A program made the position numbers and the translations under genes. Positions 7,925-16,897 of a DNA stretch of 64,000 bases are shown in pieces (position 1 is the first letter of the stretch; every line of letters starts with the position of its first letter). The notes under the pieces are model-generated. The model searched no databases, was not told the origin of the DNA, and saw nothing but the letters and a program-made list of their open reading frames with translations. This DNA is from Pelosinus baikalensis. GTDB lineage: Bacteria > Bacillota > Negativicutes > DSM-13327. The stretch spans positions 62,001 to 126,000 of the forward strand of contig NZ_JAJHJB010000003.1 of NCBI RefSeq assembly GCF_020819555.1, in the 5' to 3' direction.

Positions 7925-8779
7925 ATGCGACAATTAATCATAAATGCTGATGATTTTGGCATTAACGAAATGGTAAACCTAGGCATTATTCAAGGATATG
8001 TAAATGGTATCATTACCAGTACAACCATTATGCCCTCAGGTAGTGCTTTTGATCATGCTATAACGCTAGCTTCAGTTAATAAAGAATTAGGAATTGGTAT
8101 ACACTTAACATTAGTAGGTGAAACACCACTTTGTGATCCTCAGACGATACCCTCTTTAGTAAATAATGAAGGATGTTTATCACTTCATTACCCTGAGTTC
8201 TTACGACGCTATTGTTTAGGAAAAATAAAACTCAATGATATTCATAAAGAACTTACTGCTCAGGTACAAAAAGTAATGGACTCTGGAATAGCGGTTACTC
8301 ATCTGGATAGTCATCAACATATGCATATTGTACCTGGGATCATTGATGTTACAATTGACATTGCTAAAAGTTTTGACATAAAAAAAATACGTATTCCCGC
8401 TGAGCCTTTTTCATTTTTAGGTGGTTATCCATTCCAAACAGCACGAATTATAGCACGTGGCGGTCTAACCTTTTTAGCTGAAATAGCACGGCGGAAGATA
8501 CAAAAGCAAGGATTTGTTGCCCCTGAACATTTTTTTGGAATGTTAGCTGGAGGAAATATGCATGAGGAATATTTATTACGCATATTAACCTCTTTACCAG
8601 AAGGCACCTCAGAAATTATGATTCACCCAGGAACGAACGATTCGATTTTACAAAAAATGTATAACTGGAATTATCACTGGCAAGCTGAATTAAATTCAGT
8701 AACCAGTTCAAAAATCTCTCAACATATCATAGACCACCATATACAATTAATTTCATTTAGGGAGTTAGAACATGATTAA
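7925..8779 (+). CDS. YdjC/ChbG/HpnK-family carbohydrate deacetylase
   Basis: This 284-aa protein belongs to the metal-dependent YdjC-like family, which removes acetyl groups from sugars (ChbG on chitooligosaccharides, HpnK near hopanoid genes). Metal and catalytic motifs are INADDFGINE at the N-terminus, HLDSHQHMHIVPG around residue 125, and IMIHPG near the end. The start at ATG 7925 follows AAGGAG by eight bases; an upstream in-frame start has no such site. The next gene overlaps its stop. Its neighbours suggest a lipid-linked or surface sugar as substrate. That is inference. Confidence 0.85.
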   Translation: MRQLIINADDFGINEMVNLGIIQGYVNGIITSTTIMPSGSAFDHAITLASVNKELGIGIHLTLVGETPLCDPQTIPSLVNNEGCLSLHYPEFLRRYCLGKIKLNDIHKELTAQVQKVMDSGIAVTHLDSHQHMHIVPGIIDVTIDIAKSFDIKKIRIPAEPFSFLGGYPFQTARIIARGGLTFLAEIARRKIQKQGFVAPEHFFGMLAGGNMHEEYLLRILTSLPEGTSEIMIHPGTNDSILQKMYNWNYHWQAELNSVTSSKISQHIIDHHIQLISFRELEHD

Positions 8780-9752
8780 GTTTTATCAACGGCTGATTCT
8801 CTTATTACTGTTCGTAGGTAGTATTTCCAGTATTGTAATCTATTTTACTGTTGATATTCATACCTTACGCCACCTTGATAGTTTTCAGCCTTGGTCTTTA
8901 GTTTTAGCTTTTGTTTTCTTAATAATTGGTTTATACTTTGATGGAATTCGTCTTATGCATCTTGTATCCATTTCAGGGGAAAAGATTCGCCTGATTGAAG
9001 CTGTTCATGTTGTCTTTGGGAATTATTTTTTGGCTCTCCTAACGCCTGGAGCTGCAGGCGGTGCAGTGGCGCAGGTCATGTTTTTGCGAAAAGCAGGAGT
9101 ACCTACTGGTAAAGCGACTGTATTAATAGTTGTTAGAACATTGTTATCTATTATTTTTTTAGTGCTTTGCCTGCCAGTTATTTTTTATTATGATCCAGGG
9201 ATTATGCCAGGTCTTTCAGATGATATCCTTACGATTGGTTTTGCCTCACTTATTGCCATTATTCTTGGTTTGATCTGGTTATTTCGTACTAGTTTGCCTT
9301 ACTATTGGTTAGTGACACTTACAAAGAAATTTAGTCATCGTAATCGTCGTCGGATTTTTCTTCTCTATCGTGACGTTAGAGGTGCTGTATTCATGCTATC
9401 ATCTTCCCCCTTAAGCATGGGGAAAGTATTTATTGAATCAGCTATCAGTTTACTAGCTTTATATAGTGTTGTACCAATATTGTTTATGGGAATGGGCATA
9501 ACAGTTAATATTCCCCAAATTATGGGGAGGATGATTTTATTAAACATTTTACTATACTTTGCTCCTACACCAGGAGGATCTGGTATTGCTGAAGGCGGTT
9601 TTGTCCTTTTATTTAGTAGCTTTCTGCCATCAGGAACTGTAGGAATAGTAGCTGTAGCCTGGCGAATTATTGTCGAGTATCTACCTTTTGTTATTGGTTT
9701 ATATTTTACGATTAGAGTGTTTGGACATAAATTTTTTAGCCAATCATATTAA
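8772..9752 (+). CDS. UPF0104 / lysylphosphatidylglycerol synthase-like flippase domain protein
   Basis: A 326-residue integral membrane protein with about eight hydrophobic helices. It resembles the membrane half of MprF and the UPF0104/HpnL proteins, which are thought to move lipids across the inner membrane. Family traits seen are LLTPGAAGGAVAQVMFLRKAGV near residue 95 (the conserved TPG...GG segment) and FAPTPGGSGIAEGGF near residue 263. Its ATG overlaps the end of the deacetylase gene by eight bases. Having a deacetylase before it and an epimerase after it points to transport of a glycosylated lipid. Confidence 0.8.
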   Translation: MIKFYQRLILLLLFVGSISSIVIYFTVDIHTLRHLDSFQPWSLVLAFVFLIIGLYFDGIRLMHLVSISGEKIRLIEAVHVVFGNYFLALLTPGAAGGAVAQVMFLRKAGVPTGKATVLIVVRTLLSIIFLVLCLPVIFYYDPGIMPGLSDDILTIGFASLIAIILGLIWLFRTSLPYYWLVTLTKKFSHRNRRRIFLLYRDVRGAVFMLSSSPLSMGKVFIESAISLLALYSVVPILFMGMGITVNIPQIMGRMILLNILLYFAPTPGGSGIAEGGFVLLFSSFLPSGTVGIVAVAWRIIVEYLPFVIGLYFTIRVFGHKFFSQSY

Positions 9753-9768
9753 ATAGGAGGAATGTAGA

Positions 9769-10680
9769 GTGAAAGTATTAGTAACTGGCGGAGCTGGTTT
9801 TATCGGCTCACATGTTGTTGATAAATTAATACAAGAAAAATGTCAGGTAGTGATTATTGATAATTTGAGTACTGGATTAAGGGAAAACATCAATCCGGCC
9901 GCTACTTTTATTCAGTTAGATATTCGTAGTGATGAAATTTTTACTATATTTATGACTGAAAAATTTGATTTTGTAATTCATCTTGCTGCTCAGACTATGG
10001 TACATAAATCTTTAGAAATGCCAGACTATGATTGTGATATAAATATATTAGGTACTGTGAATATTTTAGAAGCGTGCCGAAAAATGAATGTAAAGCGTAT
10101 TGTTTTTTCTTCTACAGCCGCAGTATACGGTAATGTAACAACACTACCTGTAGTGGAAACAAGTCAAAAAGCACCTACTTCTTTTTATGGGTTGAGCAAG
10201 TTCACTTGTGAAAATTATTTGTCATTATACAAGGAAGTCTACGGTCTTGATTATATGATATTACGGTATGCCAATGTATACGGAGAGCGTCAAGGTGATG
10301 GGGGCGAGGGTGGTGTTATTAGTATTTTCGCTCGCAAGATTCGTCAAGATCAACCAGTATTGATTTTTGGTGACGGCAGCCAGACAAGAGATTTTATTTA
10401 CGTCGGAGATGTCGCCAATGCTAATTATCAATCATTATTAGTCGATCATGCTAACAAAATATGCAATATTAGTACGCAAACAGAAACAAGTGTTAATATG
10501 TTAATCGATTATATGGGAAATGTCGCTGGCAAGGTGGTAACGAGAAACTATAATGAAAAACGTGAAGGTGATATTTATAAATCTTCTTTATCAAATGCTA
10601 TAGCACGAAAAAATTTAGACTGGCAACCACATATGATACTTTTAGAGGGATTAGCTAAAACATATCGCTCTCTTATCTAG
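9769..10680 (+). CDS. NAD-dependent sugar-nucleotide epimerase (GalE-like SDR)
   Basis: This 303-aa extended short-chain dehydrogenase starts with the NAD-binding VTGGAGFIGSHVVDKL, has the SSTAAVYGN serine region and the catalytic YxxxK in FYGLSKFTCENY. The family covers UDP-glucose 4-epimerase and related UDP-hexose epimerases; which sugar it uses cannot be read from sequence. The GTG start follows AGGAGG by eight bases. It is the third gene of the envelope locus, 16 bases after the flippase-like gene. It probably makes the activated sugar that the locus attaches. Confidence 0.85.
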   Translation: MKVLVTGGAGFIGSHVVDKLIQEKCQVVIIDNLSTGLRENINPAATFIQLDIRSDEIFTIFMTEKFDFVIHLAAQTMVHKSLEMPDYDCDINILGTVNILEACRKMNVKRIVFSSTAAVYGNVTTLPVVETSQKAPTSFYGLSKFTCENYLSLYKEVYGLDYMILRYANVYGERQGDGGEGGVISIFARKIRQDQPVLIFGDGSQTRDFIYVGDVANANYQSLLVDHANKICNISTQTETSVNMLIDYMGNVAGKVVTRNYNEKREGDIYKSSLSNAIARKNLDWQPHMILLEGLAKTYRSLI

Positions 10681-10698
10681 ATCTTAAAATTTTCTTTA

Positions 10699-10757
10699 GG
10701 ATATATTATTATTAACACGCAAATAAATGACCAGCGTTGTTATATAATAATATATCC
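10699..10757. repeat. Imperfect inverted repeat before the GT39 gene
   Basis: GGATATATTATTAT and ATAATAATATATCC form the base of a long hairpin that continues as TAACA-CGC / GCGTTGTTA with small bulges. There is no T-tract after it. It may be a weak terminator or an RNA stability element between the epimerase and the GT39 gene. Confidence 0.45.
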
Positions 10758-10816
10758 ATTACTCTTATAAACCTTACTCGTCTTAATTAATTCAACTTTC
10801 GGAGGTTGCAGACCAA

Positions 10817-12358
10817 ATGTTTAAAAAGTTAGGAACTGGTTTTTGGCTGGTGGCTATAATTACAATATTAATAGTATTTTTTAATTTGGGCGGAGTCCCT
10901 TTGTTAGATCCTGATGAACCTGTATATGCAGAAACACCTAAAGAAATGTTTAGCTTTAATGAATTTCTTTCTCCTCGTATTTATGGGGAGTATTGGTATG
11001 ATAAGCCTCCCATGTATTATTGGTTAGTAGCTGCATCTTATAAACTTTTTGGTATGAATGAATTTGCCGCTCGCTTTCCATCTGCGATATTAGCTGTTGC
11101 TTGTACATTACTAGTCTATCAATCGGGTCGGCGCTTATTTAATGAACGAGCCGGTGTTGCGGGAGCGTTAGTATTAGCTACCAGTATTGAATTCTTTTAT
11201 TTGGGAAAGGCTGCCGTAACTGATATTACTTTACTTTTTTTTCTTTCTGCTTCTTTATTGGCTTTTATAGAGAAAAAATATTATATTACCTATCTATTCG
11301 CTGGGTTAGCTACATTAACGAAAGGACCTATTGGATTATTATTTCCTGGAGGAATTATCTTTTTTTATTTACTTGCTACACGTAACTGGGCACTATTAAA
11401 AAGTATGAAAATATTCTCAGGATTGTTGATCTATGCTGCAATAGCTACACCTTGGTATATCTTGATGTATAATATTCACGGAAGTATCTTTGTCGATACT
11501 TTCCTTGGTTTTCATAATATTACAAGGTTCACGTCTCCAGAGCATCCTGAGGGTGTACTCTGGTATTATTATGTTCCAGTTCTTATTCTGGGTTTCTTTC
11601 CCTGGACAGGGATCATGATTCAATCCATATGGGATTCTCTAACGAAAAGTACATACGATTTTTCAACGCTATTATTTCTAAATATATGGTCATTGTTTAT
11701 TTTTGCCTTTTTTACTATTTCCCAAACAAAGCTGGTATCCTATATTTTACCTATGTACCCACCATTAGCCATGATTGTTGGTTGGTATATCGATCGTCTT
11801 TGGACATCACATGGTAAAATTCATTTTACAAGCTGGTCTATAGGTTTAAGTATAGTAACAATATTATTTATAGGGATTATGTTCATCGGGCTTAAAGCTA
11901 TGCCGATATTGGCAAATGGCATATATATATCCGCCATAATCTTTGCTTTAATGTCTTCCTTGGTAGCATATTTTGCATGGAAAAACGATATCCTTCGCGC
12001 TTTTTGGACTAAAATCATATCGATGGCTTTATTTTCCATGGTTCTAACTGCTATACTTTTTCCCATTGCAGCGCCTATGCTCACAACTAAAAATATTGCT
12101 CAAGAATTTAACCGTCAGTACGATGGCAAATCTCCAGTGTATGTGGTAAAATTCTTACGTCCTGGTTTTGCTTTCTACACCAACGCTTATGGCAAAGAGA
12201 TCGTACTAGGCACCGATTTTAATAAGTTGATTCAAGAAAGCCAGCGTTCCTATTTTCTAATCAGACAATCTGAATATGATCGTTTAACAGTTACAAACCG
12301 ACAATCTATTATCATTTTATCCTGCATTAGTGACAAAATGTTGTTGCTAAAAGAGTGA
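10817..12358 (+). CDS. GT39-family membrane glycosyltransferase (ArnT/PMT-like)
   Basis: A 513-aa polytopic protein with about ten or more transmembrane helices. The first periplasmic loop carries the acidic signature PLLDPDEPVYAETPKEM, the position where ArnT and protein mannosyltransferases have their catalytic Asp/Glu. Next come WYDKPPMYYWLVA and FAARFPSAI, also standard for the family. These enzymes transfer a sugar from a polyprenyl phosphate donor to lipid A or protein outside the inner membrane. The GGAGG start site is good. With the preceding deacetylase, flippase and epimerase it suggests a surface-sugar modification pathway, possibly on LPS. Confidence 0.85.
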   Translation: MFKKLGTGFWLVAIITILIVFFNLGGVPLLDPDEPVYAETPKEMFSFNEFLSPRIYGEYWYDKPPMYYWLVAASYKLFGMNEFAARFPSAILAVACTLLVYQSGRRLFNERAGVAGALVLATSIEFFYLGKAAVTDITLLFFLSASLLAFIEKKYYITYLFAGLATLTKGPIGLLFPGGIIFFYLLATRNWALLKSMKIFSGLLIYAAIATPWYILMYNIHGSIFVDTFLGFHNITRFTSPEHPEGVLWYYYVPVLILGFFPWTGIMIQSIWDSLTKSTYDFSTLLFLNIWSLFIFAFFTISQTKLVSYILPMYPPLAMIVGWYIDRLWTSHGKIHFTSWSIGLSIVTILFIGIMFIGLKAMPILANGIYISAIIFALMSSLVAYFAWKNDILRAFWTKIISMALFSMVLTAILFPIAAPMLTTKNIAQEFNRQYDGKSPVYVVKFLRPGFAFYTNAYGKEIVLGTDFNKLIQESQRSYFLIRQSEYDRLTVTNRQSIIILSCISDKMLLLKE

Positions 12359-12508
12359 TCCTAAAAATGTGGTCGAAAAATGTTCTCTACTATCAAAATA
12401 AAGTTAACTTTTATATTTAATCAAAGAATAGCAGGAAATTTTTATTTGCTAGTGGAATACATACAACATAGAAGTTTAGAATATAACAATAATTTAATAG
12501 CTCTATGG

Positions 12509-12658
12509 GAATAGGTGCTTACGCTTAAAAGGGAAGACTGGTTAGAAGCCAGCGCGGTCCCGCCACTGTATTGGGGAATGCAACTAAGATACACCACTGG
12601 GGAATCCCCGGGAAGGTTTAGGTGTGTAATGAGCCAGAGTCAGGAGACCTACCTATTC
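12509..12658 (+). ncRNA. Cobalamin riboswitch
   Basis: The closing stem P1 pairs AATAGGT (12510-12516) with ACCTATT (12651-12657). Inside are the conserved AAAAGGGAA, GAAGCCAGCGCGGTCCCGCC, ACTG and the B12 box GAGCCAGAGTCAGGAGACCT (12631-12650). It lies about 100 bases before cbiD and would lower expression of the cobamide operon when adenosylcobalamin is abundant. Confidence 0.93.
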
Positions 12659-12726
12659 TAACACACCATTATGACCTACGAAGGATAGGCAGGTGGTAGA
12701 ATAAATTATTCAATTGGTTTATTGTA

Positions 12727-12744
12727 CCCCCTGTCTGCAGGGGG
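12727..12744 (+). promoter_or_regulatory. Hairpin sequestering the cbiD ribosome site
   Basis: CCCCCTG (12727-12733) pairs perfectly with CAGGGGG (12738-12744), the purine-rich ribosome site seven bases before the cbiD start. The bases after it are mixed A/T rather than a T-run, so translational control by the riboswitch fits better than termination. Confidence 0.6.
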
Positions 12745-12751
12745 ATTTATT

Positions 12752-13852
12752 TTGTCAAAAAAGATGAAATCTGGAATTACTACAGGTACTTGTGCAGCTG
12801 CTGCCACTAAAGCAGCCTTATTAGCATGGAAAGGTGAATTACCTAAAATGGTTGATGTTGCGTCACCGCAGGGACATATGATTCAAGTGAAAATTGCAAC
12901 GAGTCAGCGTCTAAGTTCTGGTGGAAAAGCCAGTGTAATAAAAGATGCTGGTGATGATCCCGACGTAACACATGGCACAACTATATCTGCCGAAATAGAA
13001 ATTAATACTGCGAATGAAATAATCCTACAAGCTGGTATAGGAGTCGGTATTGTAACAAAGCCAGGTCTATCTGTAGCAGTTGGACAACCTGCAATTAATC
13101 CTGGTCCCCGCAAGATGATTATGCAGGCCATACAAGATGTATTACCTGCTGGGCATGGCGTAACGGTTACCATTTCGATACCTGAAGGTGAAAAATTAGC
13201 AAAGCGTACTTTAAATTCTACTTTAGGCATTATCGGCGGTTTATCTATTATAGGTACTACAGGCATTGTTGAGCCAATGTCAGAGGAAGCCTTTAAAAAT
13301 TCGTTGTCACCGCAAATATCAATGGTGAGAGCCTTAGGGTATGACGAAGTAGTCTTTGCCCCCGGGAAAATTGGCCAGGATATTGCTATTAACCAATATC
13401 ATCTGCCAACAGAAACAGTAATCCAAACTAGTAATTTTATAGGACATATGTTAGAAAGTGCTGTGCAATATGGTATGAAACAAGTATTAATTTTTGGGCA
13501 CTTAGGAAAGCTCGTAAAAGTAGCTGCTGGAATTTTTCATACTCATAACCGTGTAGCTGATGCTCGCTTTGAAACTTTAGCCGCCTACATGGCTGCCCTT
13601 GGTGCTCCACAGCAAGCTATACAAGAAATATTAACGTGCAATACTACAGAAGCCGCTATGCCCATAATTGCACAATTTAAATTAAATGATGTTTATCGTG
13701 TAATTGCTGAAAGAGTCAGCATTCGGGCTGAACGATATGTATTTGGTGATTTAAAAGTAGGTACCGCAATGATCACTCTGCAAGGTGATTTATTGGCGGT
13801 TGATGATACGGCACGAGAAATTGGAGGCAAGTTAGGATGGAACATAAAATAA
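12752..13852 (+). CDS. cbiD: Cobalt-precorrin-5B C1-methyltransferase
   Basis: CbiD methylates C1 of the corrin ring in the anaerobic cobamide pathway. The family's opening signature SGITTGTCAAAAT is present, with GAGIGVGIVTKPGL and GPRKM further on. I choose TTG at 12752, seven bases after AGGGGG, giving 366 aa. The frame stays open to a TTG at 12722, but that start would lie upstream of the hairpin and has no ribosome site. It is the first gene of the operon, controlled by the riboswitch and the hairpin masking its ribosome site. cbiE overlaps its end. Confidence 0.93.
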   Translation: MSKKMKSGITTGTCAAAATKAALLAWKGELPKMVDVASPQGHMIQVKIATSQRLSSGGKASVIKDAGDDPDVTHGTTISAEIEINTANEIILQAGIGVGIVTKPGLSVAVGQPAINPGPRKMIMQAIQDVLPAGHGVTVTISIPEGEKLAKRTLNSTLGIIGGLSIIGTTGIVEPMSEEAFKNSLSPQISMVRALGYDEVVFAPGKIGQDIAINQYHLPTETVIQTSNFIGHMLESAVQYGMKQVLIFGHLGKLVKVAAGIFHTHNRVADARFETLAAYMAALGAPQQAIQEILTCNTTEAAMPIIAQFKLNDVYRVIAERVSIRAERYVFGDLKVGTAMITLQGDLLAVDDTAREIGGKLGWNIK

Positions 13853-14463
13853 TAGTTGTAGGAATAGGACCAGGTTCACCTGATTACATCTTGCCAGTGG
13901 CTAGCCGCATCATTGCAGATGCAAAGGTGATAGCAGGCAGTAAGCGTGCTCTTGCAACTTTTGCTCCTGATCATGTGATTACTAAGGTAATTGACAATGA
14001 CCTAAAAGGGGTATTAACATTTATCGCTACCTCCCTAATGGATAACGATGTAGTTGTAATGGTTTCCGGTGATCCTGGCTTTTATAGTTTTTTAGCTACC
14101 CTTAAAACCAAATTTTCCTCGGCACAGATTACGGTTATTCCTGGTATTAGTTCGATGCAGTTAGCTTTTGCCAGGATCACTGAAATTTGGCAGGATGCAG
14201 TTTTGATTAGTATGCATGGACGACAAGCCAAAGATATTGATCTGAATTATGATCCTGAAAAAAAGCTTGGCATATTAACTGATTTTGAACAAAATCCTTT
14301 ATATATTGCAAACGTACTCCTTGAGCATGGTTGGCCATTACATTCAAAGGTATGGTTATGTGCTAATTTATCTTATGAAAATGAAAAAATTAAACACTTA
14401 ACATTAGGTGAAATCAAAGAAGTCGATGGATTTACTCATTGTGTAATGGTGGTGACAATATGA
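13837..14463 (+). CDS. cbiE: Cobalt-precorrin-7 C5-methyltransferase
   Basis: This 208-aa SAM-dependent tetrapyrrole methylase has the family's IVVGIGPGSPDYILPVA at the start and VVMVSGDPGFYSF and VIPGISSMQLAFAR in the middle. It methylates C5 of the ring. In many bacteria CbiE is fused to CbiT (CobL); here they are separate, joined only by an ATGA start/stop overlap. Its own ATG lies 16 bases before the cbiD stop, so translation is coupled on both sides. Confidence 0.92.
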   Translation: MEHKIIVVGIGPGSPDYILPVASRIIADAKVIAGSKRALATFAPDHVITKVIDNDLKGVLTFIATSLMDNDVVVMVSGDPGFYSFLATLKTKFSSAQITVIPGISSMQLAFARITEIWQDAVLISMHGRQAKDIDLNYDPEKKLGILTDFEQNPLYIANVLLEHGWPLHSKVWLCANLSYENEKIKHLTLGEIKEVDGFTHCVMVVTI

Positions 14464-15041
14464 CATATTTTCCAGGTATTAGCGATGATGAATTTCTGCG
14501 GGGCGACATACCAATGACGAAGCAGGAAGTTCGTATCTTAGTTCTGAATAAAGCTAAGATACGCCCCACCGATATTATTATAGATATTGGTGCAGGTACT
14601 GGATCTCTTTCAATTGAAGCTGCACTTCAGGCTCCCCAAGGTACTGTATATGCTATAGAGCGTCATCCAGAAGGAGTTGATTTAATTCGTGCTAATGCTG
14701 TAAAATTTGGTGCGGCTAATGTTGAAGTCATTTCTGGAACTGCTCCAACAGCATTACAGAACATTCCAAAGGCTGATGCAATTTTTATTGGAGGCAGCGG
14801 TGGTCATTTACAGGAAATCTTAAAGCAAAGTAATTATTTATTAAAATCAAATGGACGATTAGTAATTACGGCAATTACCGTTGAAACTTTATATGAAGCC
14901 TTACATACTATGCAAGCTAAACCTGAATTTACCGTAGAAGCTTTCGGTATGCAAGTAACACGTATAAAACATATTAAAACAAGTAATATGCTGCAAGCTT
15001 TAAATCCAATCTATCTTATTACATCCACTAAGAATATCTAA
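14460..15041 (+). CDS. cbiT: Cobalt-precorrin-6B C15-methyltransferase (decarboxylating)
   Basis: CbiT methylates C15 and removes the C12 acetate carboxyl. The SAM-binding motif is IIDIGAGTGSLSIEAAL near residue 39, after the family's GISDDEFLRGDIPMTKQEVR. I take ATG 14460, which overlaps the cbiE stop as ATGA and follows GGTGGTG. An in-frame ATG at 14439 would add seven residues with no better site. The protein is 193 aa, normal for a stand-alone CbiT. Confidence 0.92.
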   Translation: MTYFPGISDDEFLRGDIPMTKQEVRILVLNKAKIRPTDIIIDIGAGTGSLSIEAALQAPQGTVYAIERHPEGVDLIRANAVKFGAANVEVISGTAPTALQNIPKADAIFIGGSGGHLQEILKQSNYLLKSNGRLVITAITVETLYEALHTMQAKPEFTVEAFGMQVTRIKHIKTSNMLQALNPIYLITSTKNI

Positions 15042-15083
15042 CTCTATTCGTTAGAGAATTTTAATTAATCAGGAGGTTCATTC

Positions 15084-15839
15084 ATGCATGTATCATTTGT
15101 AGGAGCAGGTCCGGGGGACCCTGAGCTTATTACTGTAAAAGGACAACGCTTATTAGGTGAGGCAGATGTTATTATTTATGCAGGTTCGTTAGTAAACCCA
15201 GCCTTGCTGTCGCTAGCAAAGCAGGGAGCCTCTATTTATAATAGTGCCTCTATGACTTTGGATCAAGTTATAGAAGTTATGGAGAAGGCCACAGAACGTG
15301 GCCAAAAAACGGTTCGATTACATACTGGAGATCCAAGTATTTATGGGGCTATTCAAGAGCAAATGGATGCTCTAGATAAGAAGAATATTTCTTATGAAGT
15401 GATACCTGGCGTCAGTTCTTTCTTGGCAACTGCCGCAGCTTTACAACGTGAATATACGTTACCTGATGTCTCGCAAACGGTTATCATTACACGTCTTGAG
15501 GGCCGTACACCAGTACCCGAAAAAGAAAAACTAGCTTTATTGGCCAGTCATAATGCTACTATGTGTATCTTTTTGAGTGTACATATGATAGACAGCGTTA
15601 TGAAAGAATTAATAGATGGTGGTTATCATCAAGATACTCCAGTAGCAATCGTGCAAAAAGCATCGTGGCCTGATCAAAAAATCTTTAGAGGTACAGTTTC
15701 TACAATTGGAAAAATTATCACTGATGCGAAGATTGATCGCACAGCGATGATTGTTGTAGGGCGCTGTTTAGACAGTCAATATGCACTTTCTAGATTATAT
15801 GCTCCCGAATTTGGACATATGTACCGAGATGCAAAATGA
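15084..15839 (+). CDS. cbiF: Cobalt-precorrin-4 C11-methyltransferase
   Basis: This 251-aa tetrapyrrole methylase starts HVSFVGAGPGDPELITVKG, the CbiF/CobM hallmark, followed by DVIIYAGSLVN and RLHTGDPSIYGAIQEQMD. It adds the C11 methyl group before ring contraction is completed. AGGAGG precedes the ATG. A 42-base gap separates it from cbiT, one of the few spaces in the operon, and the next gene overlaps its stop by ATGA. Confidence 0.93.
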   Translation: MHVSFVGAGPGDPELITVKGQRLLGEADVIIYAGSLVNPALLSLAKQGASIYNSASMTLDQVIEVMEKATERGQKTVRLHTGDPSIYGAIQEQMDALDKKNISYEVIPGVSSFLATAAALQREYTLPDVSQTVIITRLEGRTPVPEKEKLALLASHNATMCIFLSVHMIDSVMKELIDGGYHQDTPVAIVQKASWPDQKIFRGTVSTIGKIITDAKIDRTAMIVVGRCLDSQYALSRLYAPEFGHMYRDAK

Positions 15840-16897
15840 AGTTAGCAATCATTTCCGTAACAAACCAGGGCGCATTACTGGGTAATGCATTAGCAGAAAA
15901 ACTAGCTAAACTTGGAAAGAAAGCGGATGTTTTTGCTAAAACAGGACGCAATCCACTGAAATCAATATCCTATGATTTATTAAGCAAGCTAATCGGTGAT
16001 ATATTTTCTAAATATGATGGATTTGTGTTTATAATGGCAACAGGTATTGTGGTAAGAGTGATAGCTCCCTATATTTCTGATAAACGTGTTGATCCAGCTA
16101 TTGTGGTTATGGGGGATAATGGAAAGCACGTAATTAGTTTATTGGCAGGACATATTGGTGGAGCCAATGAACTTGCTCACTTAATTGCAGAGATTTCAGA
16201 TGCTGAGCCTGTCATTACCACAGCTACCGATCTTGCACAAAAACCAGCAGCAGATATGTTGGCCGTAAAACTGAATTTAAAGCTAGAACCATTTACACAA
16301 TTAAAAACAATTAATTCTGCTATTGTCAATAATGATACTGTCAAGTTTTTCTTAGATAAAACATTGATCAATCAAAATCTATATGATCAAGAATCAGCAA
16401 AACAAGGTGTTATTTTTAAAGATTTATCTCAATTACCTAATGAAGAATATGATGCCGCTGTTATTATTACTGATCAATTATTGCCCATCAACAAGAATCA
16501 ATTATATTTACGTCCCTTGACTCTTGCAGTTGGTATAGGTTGCAGACGCAATACTAGCAGGGAAGAAATCTTAGCAGCAATGAAAGATGCTTGTACTCAA
16601 ATTGGACGTAGTATAAACAGCATTTCGATTATTGGCAGTACGATTGTAAAACAGGATGAAGAAGGATTATTATCAGTCATTCAACAGTTGAATGTACCCA
16701 GTATTTTCTTCGTTAACGAGCAATTGCAGGAGTGTATTGAAACATATCAATTAGAAGAATCAAATTTTGTCAAAAAAGAGATAGGAGTGGGAAATGTATG
16801 TGCAGCAGCAGCAATCTTAGCGGGACAGTCGAACAAACTTCTTCTTCCAAAGACCAAGTACAAGAATGTAACGGTGGCCATTGCCCCGGTCAAATAG
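15836..16897 (+). CDS. cbiG: Cobalt-precorrin-5A hydrolase
   Basis: CbiG opens the delta-lactone and releases the C20 carbon as acetaldehyde. The 353-aa protein has the N-terminal domain with FIMATGIVVRVIAPYI and LAGHIGGANELAHLIA. After a variable middle comes the C-terminal domain with LAVGIGCRRNTSREEI and GVGNVCAAAAILAG. Start ATG overlaps the cbiF stop (ATGA). Its last 100 bases also encode, in another frame, the start of cbiH. Confidence 0.92.
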   Translation: MKLAIISVTNQGALLGNALAEKLAKLGKKADVFAKTGRNPLKSISYDLLSKLIGDIFSKYDGFVFIMATGIVVRVIAPYISDKRVDPAIVVMGDNGKHVISLLAGHIGGANELAHLIAEISDAEPVITTATDLAQKPAADMLAVKLNLKLEPFTQLKTINSAIVNNDTVKFFLDKTLINQNLYDQESAKQGVIFKDLSQLPNEEYDAAVIITDQLLPINKNQLYLRPLTLAVGIGCRRNTSREEILAAMKDACTQIGRSINSISIIGSTIVKQDEEGLLSVIQQLNVPSIFFVNEQLQECIETYQLEESNFVKKEIGVGNVCAAAAILAGQSNKLLLPKTKYKNVTVAIAPVK

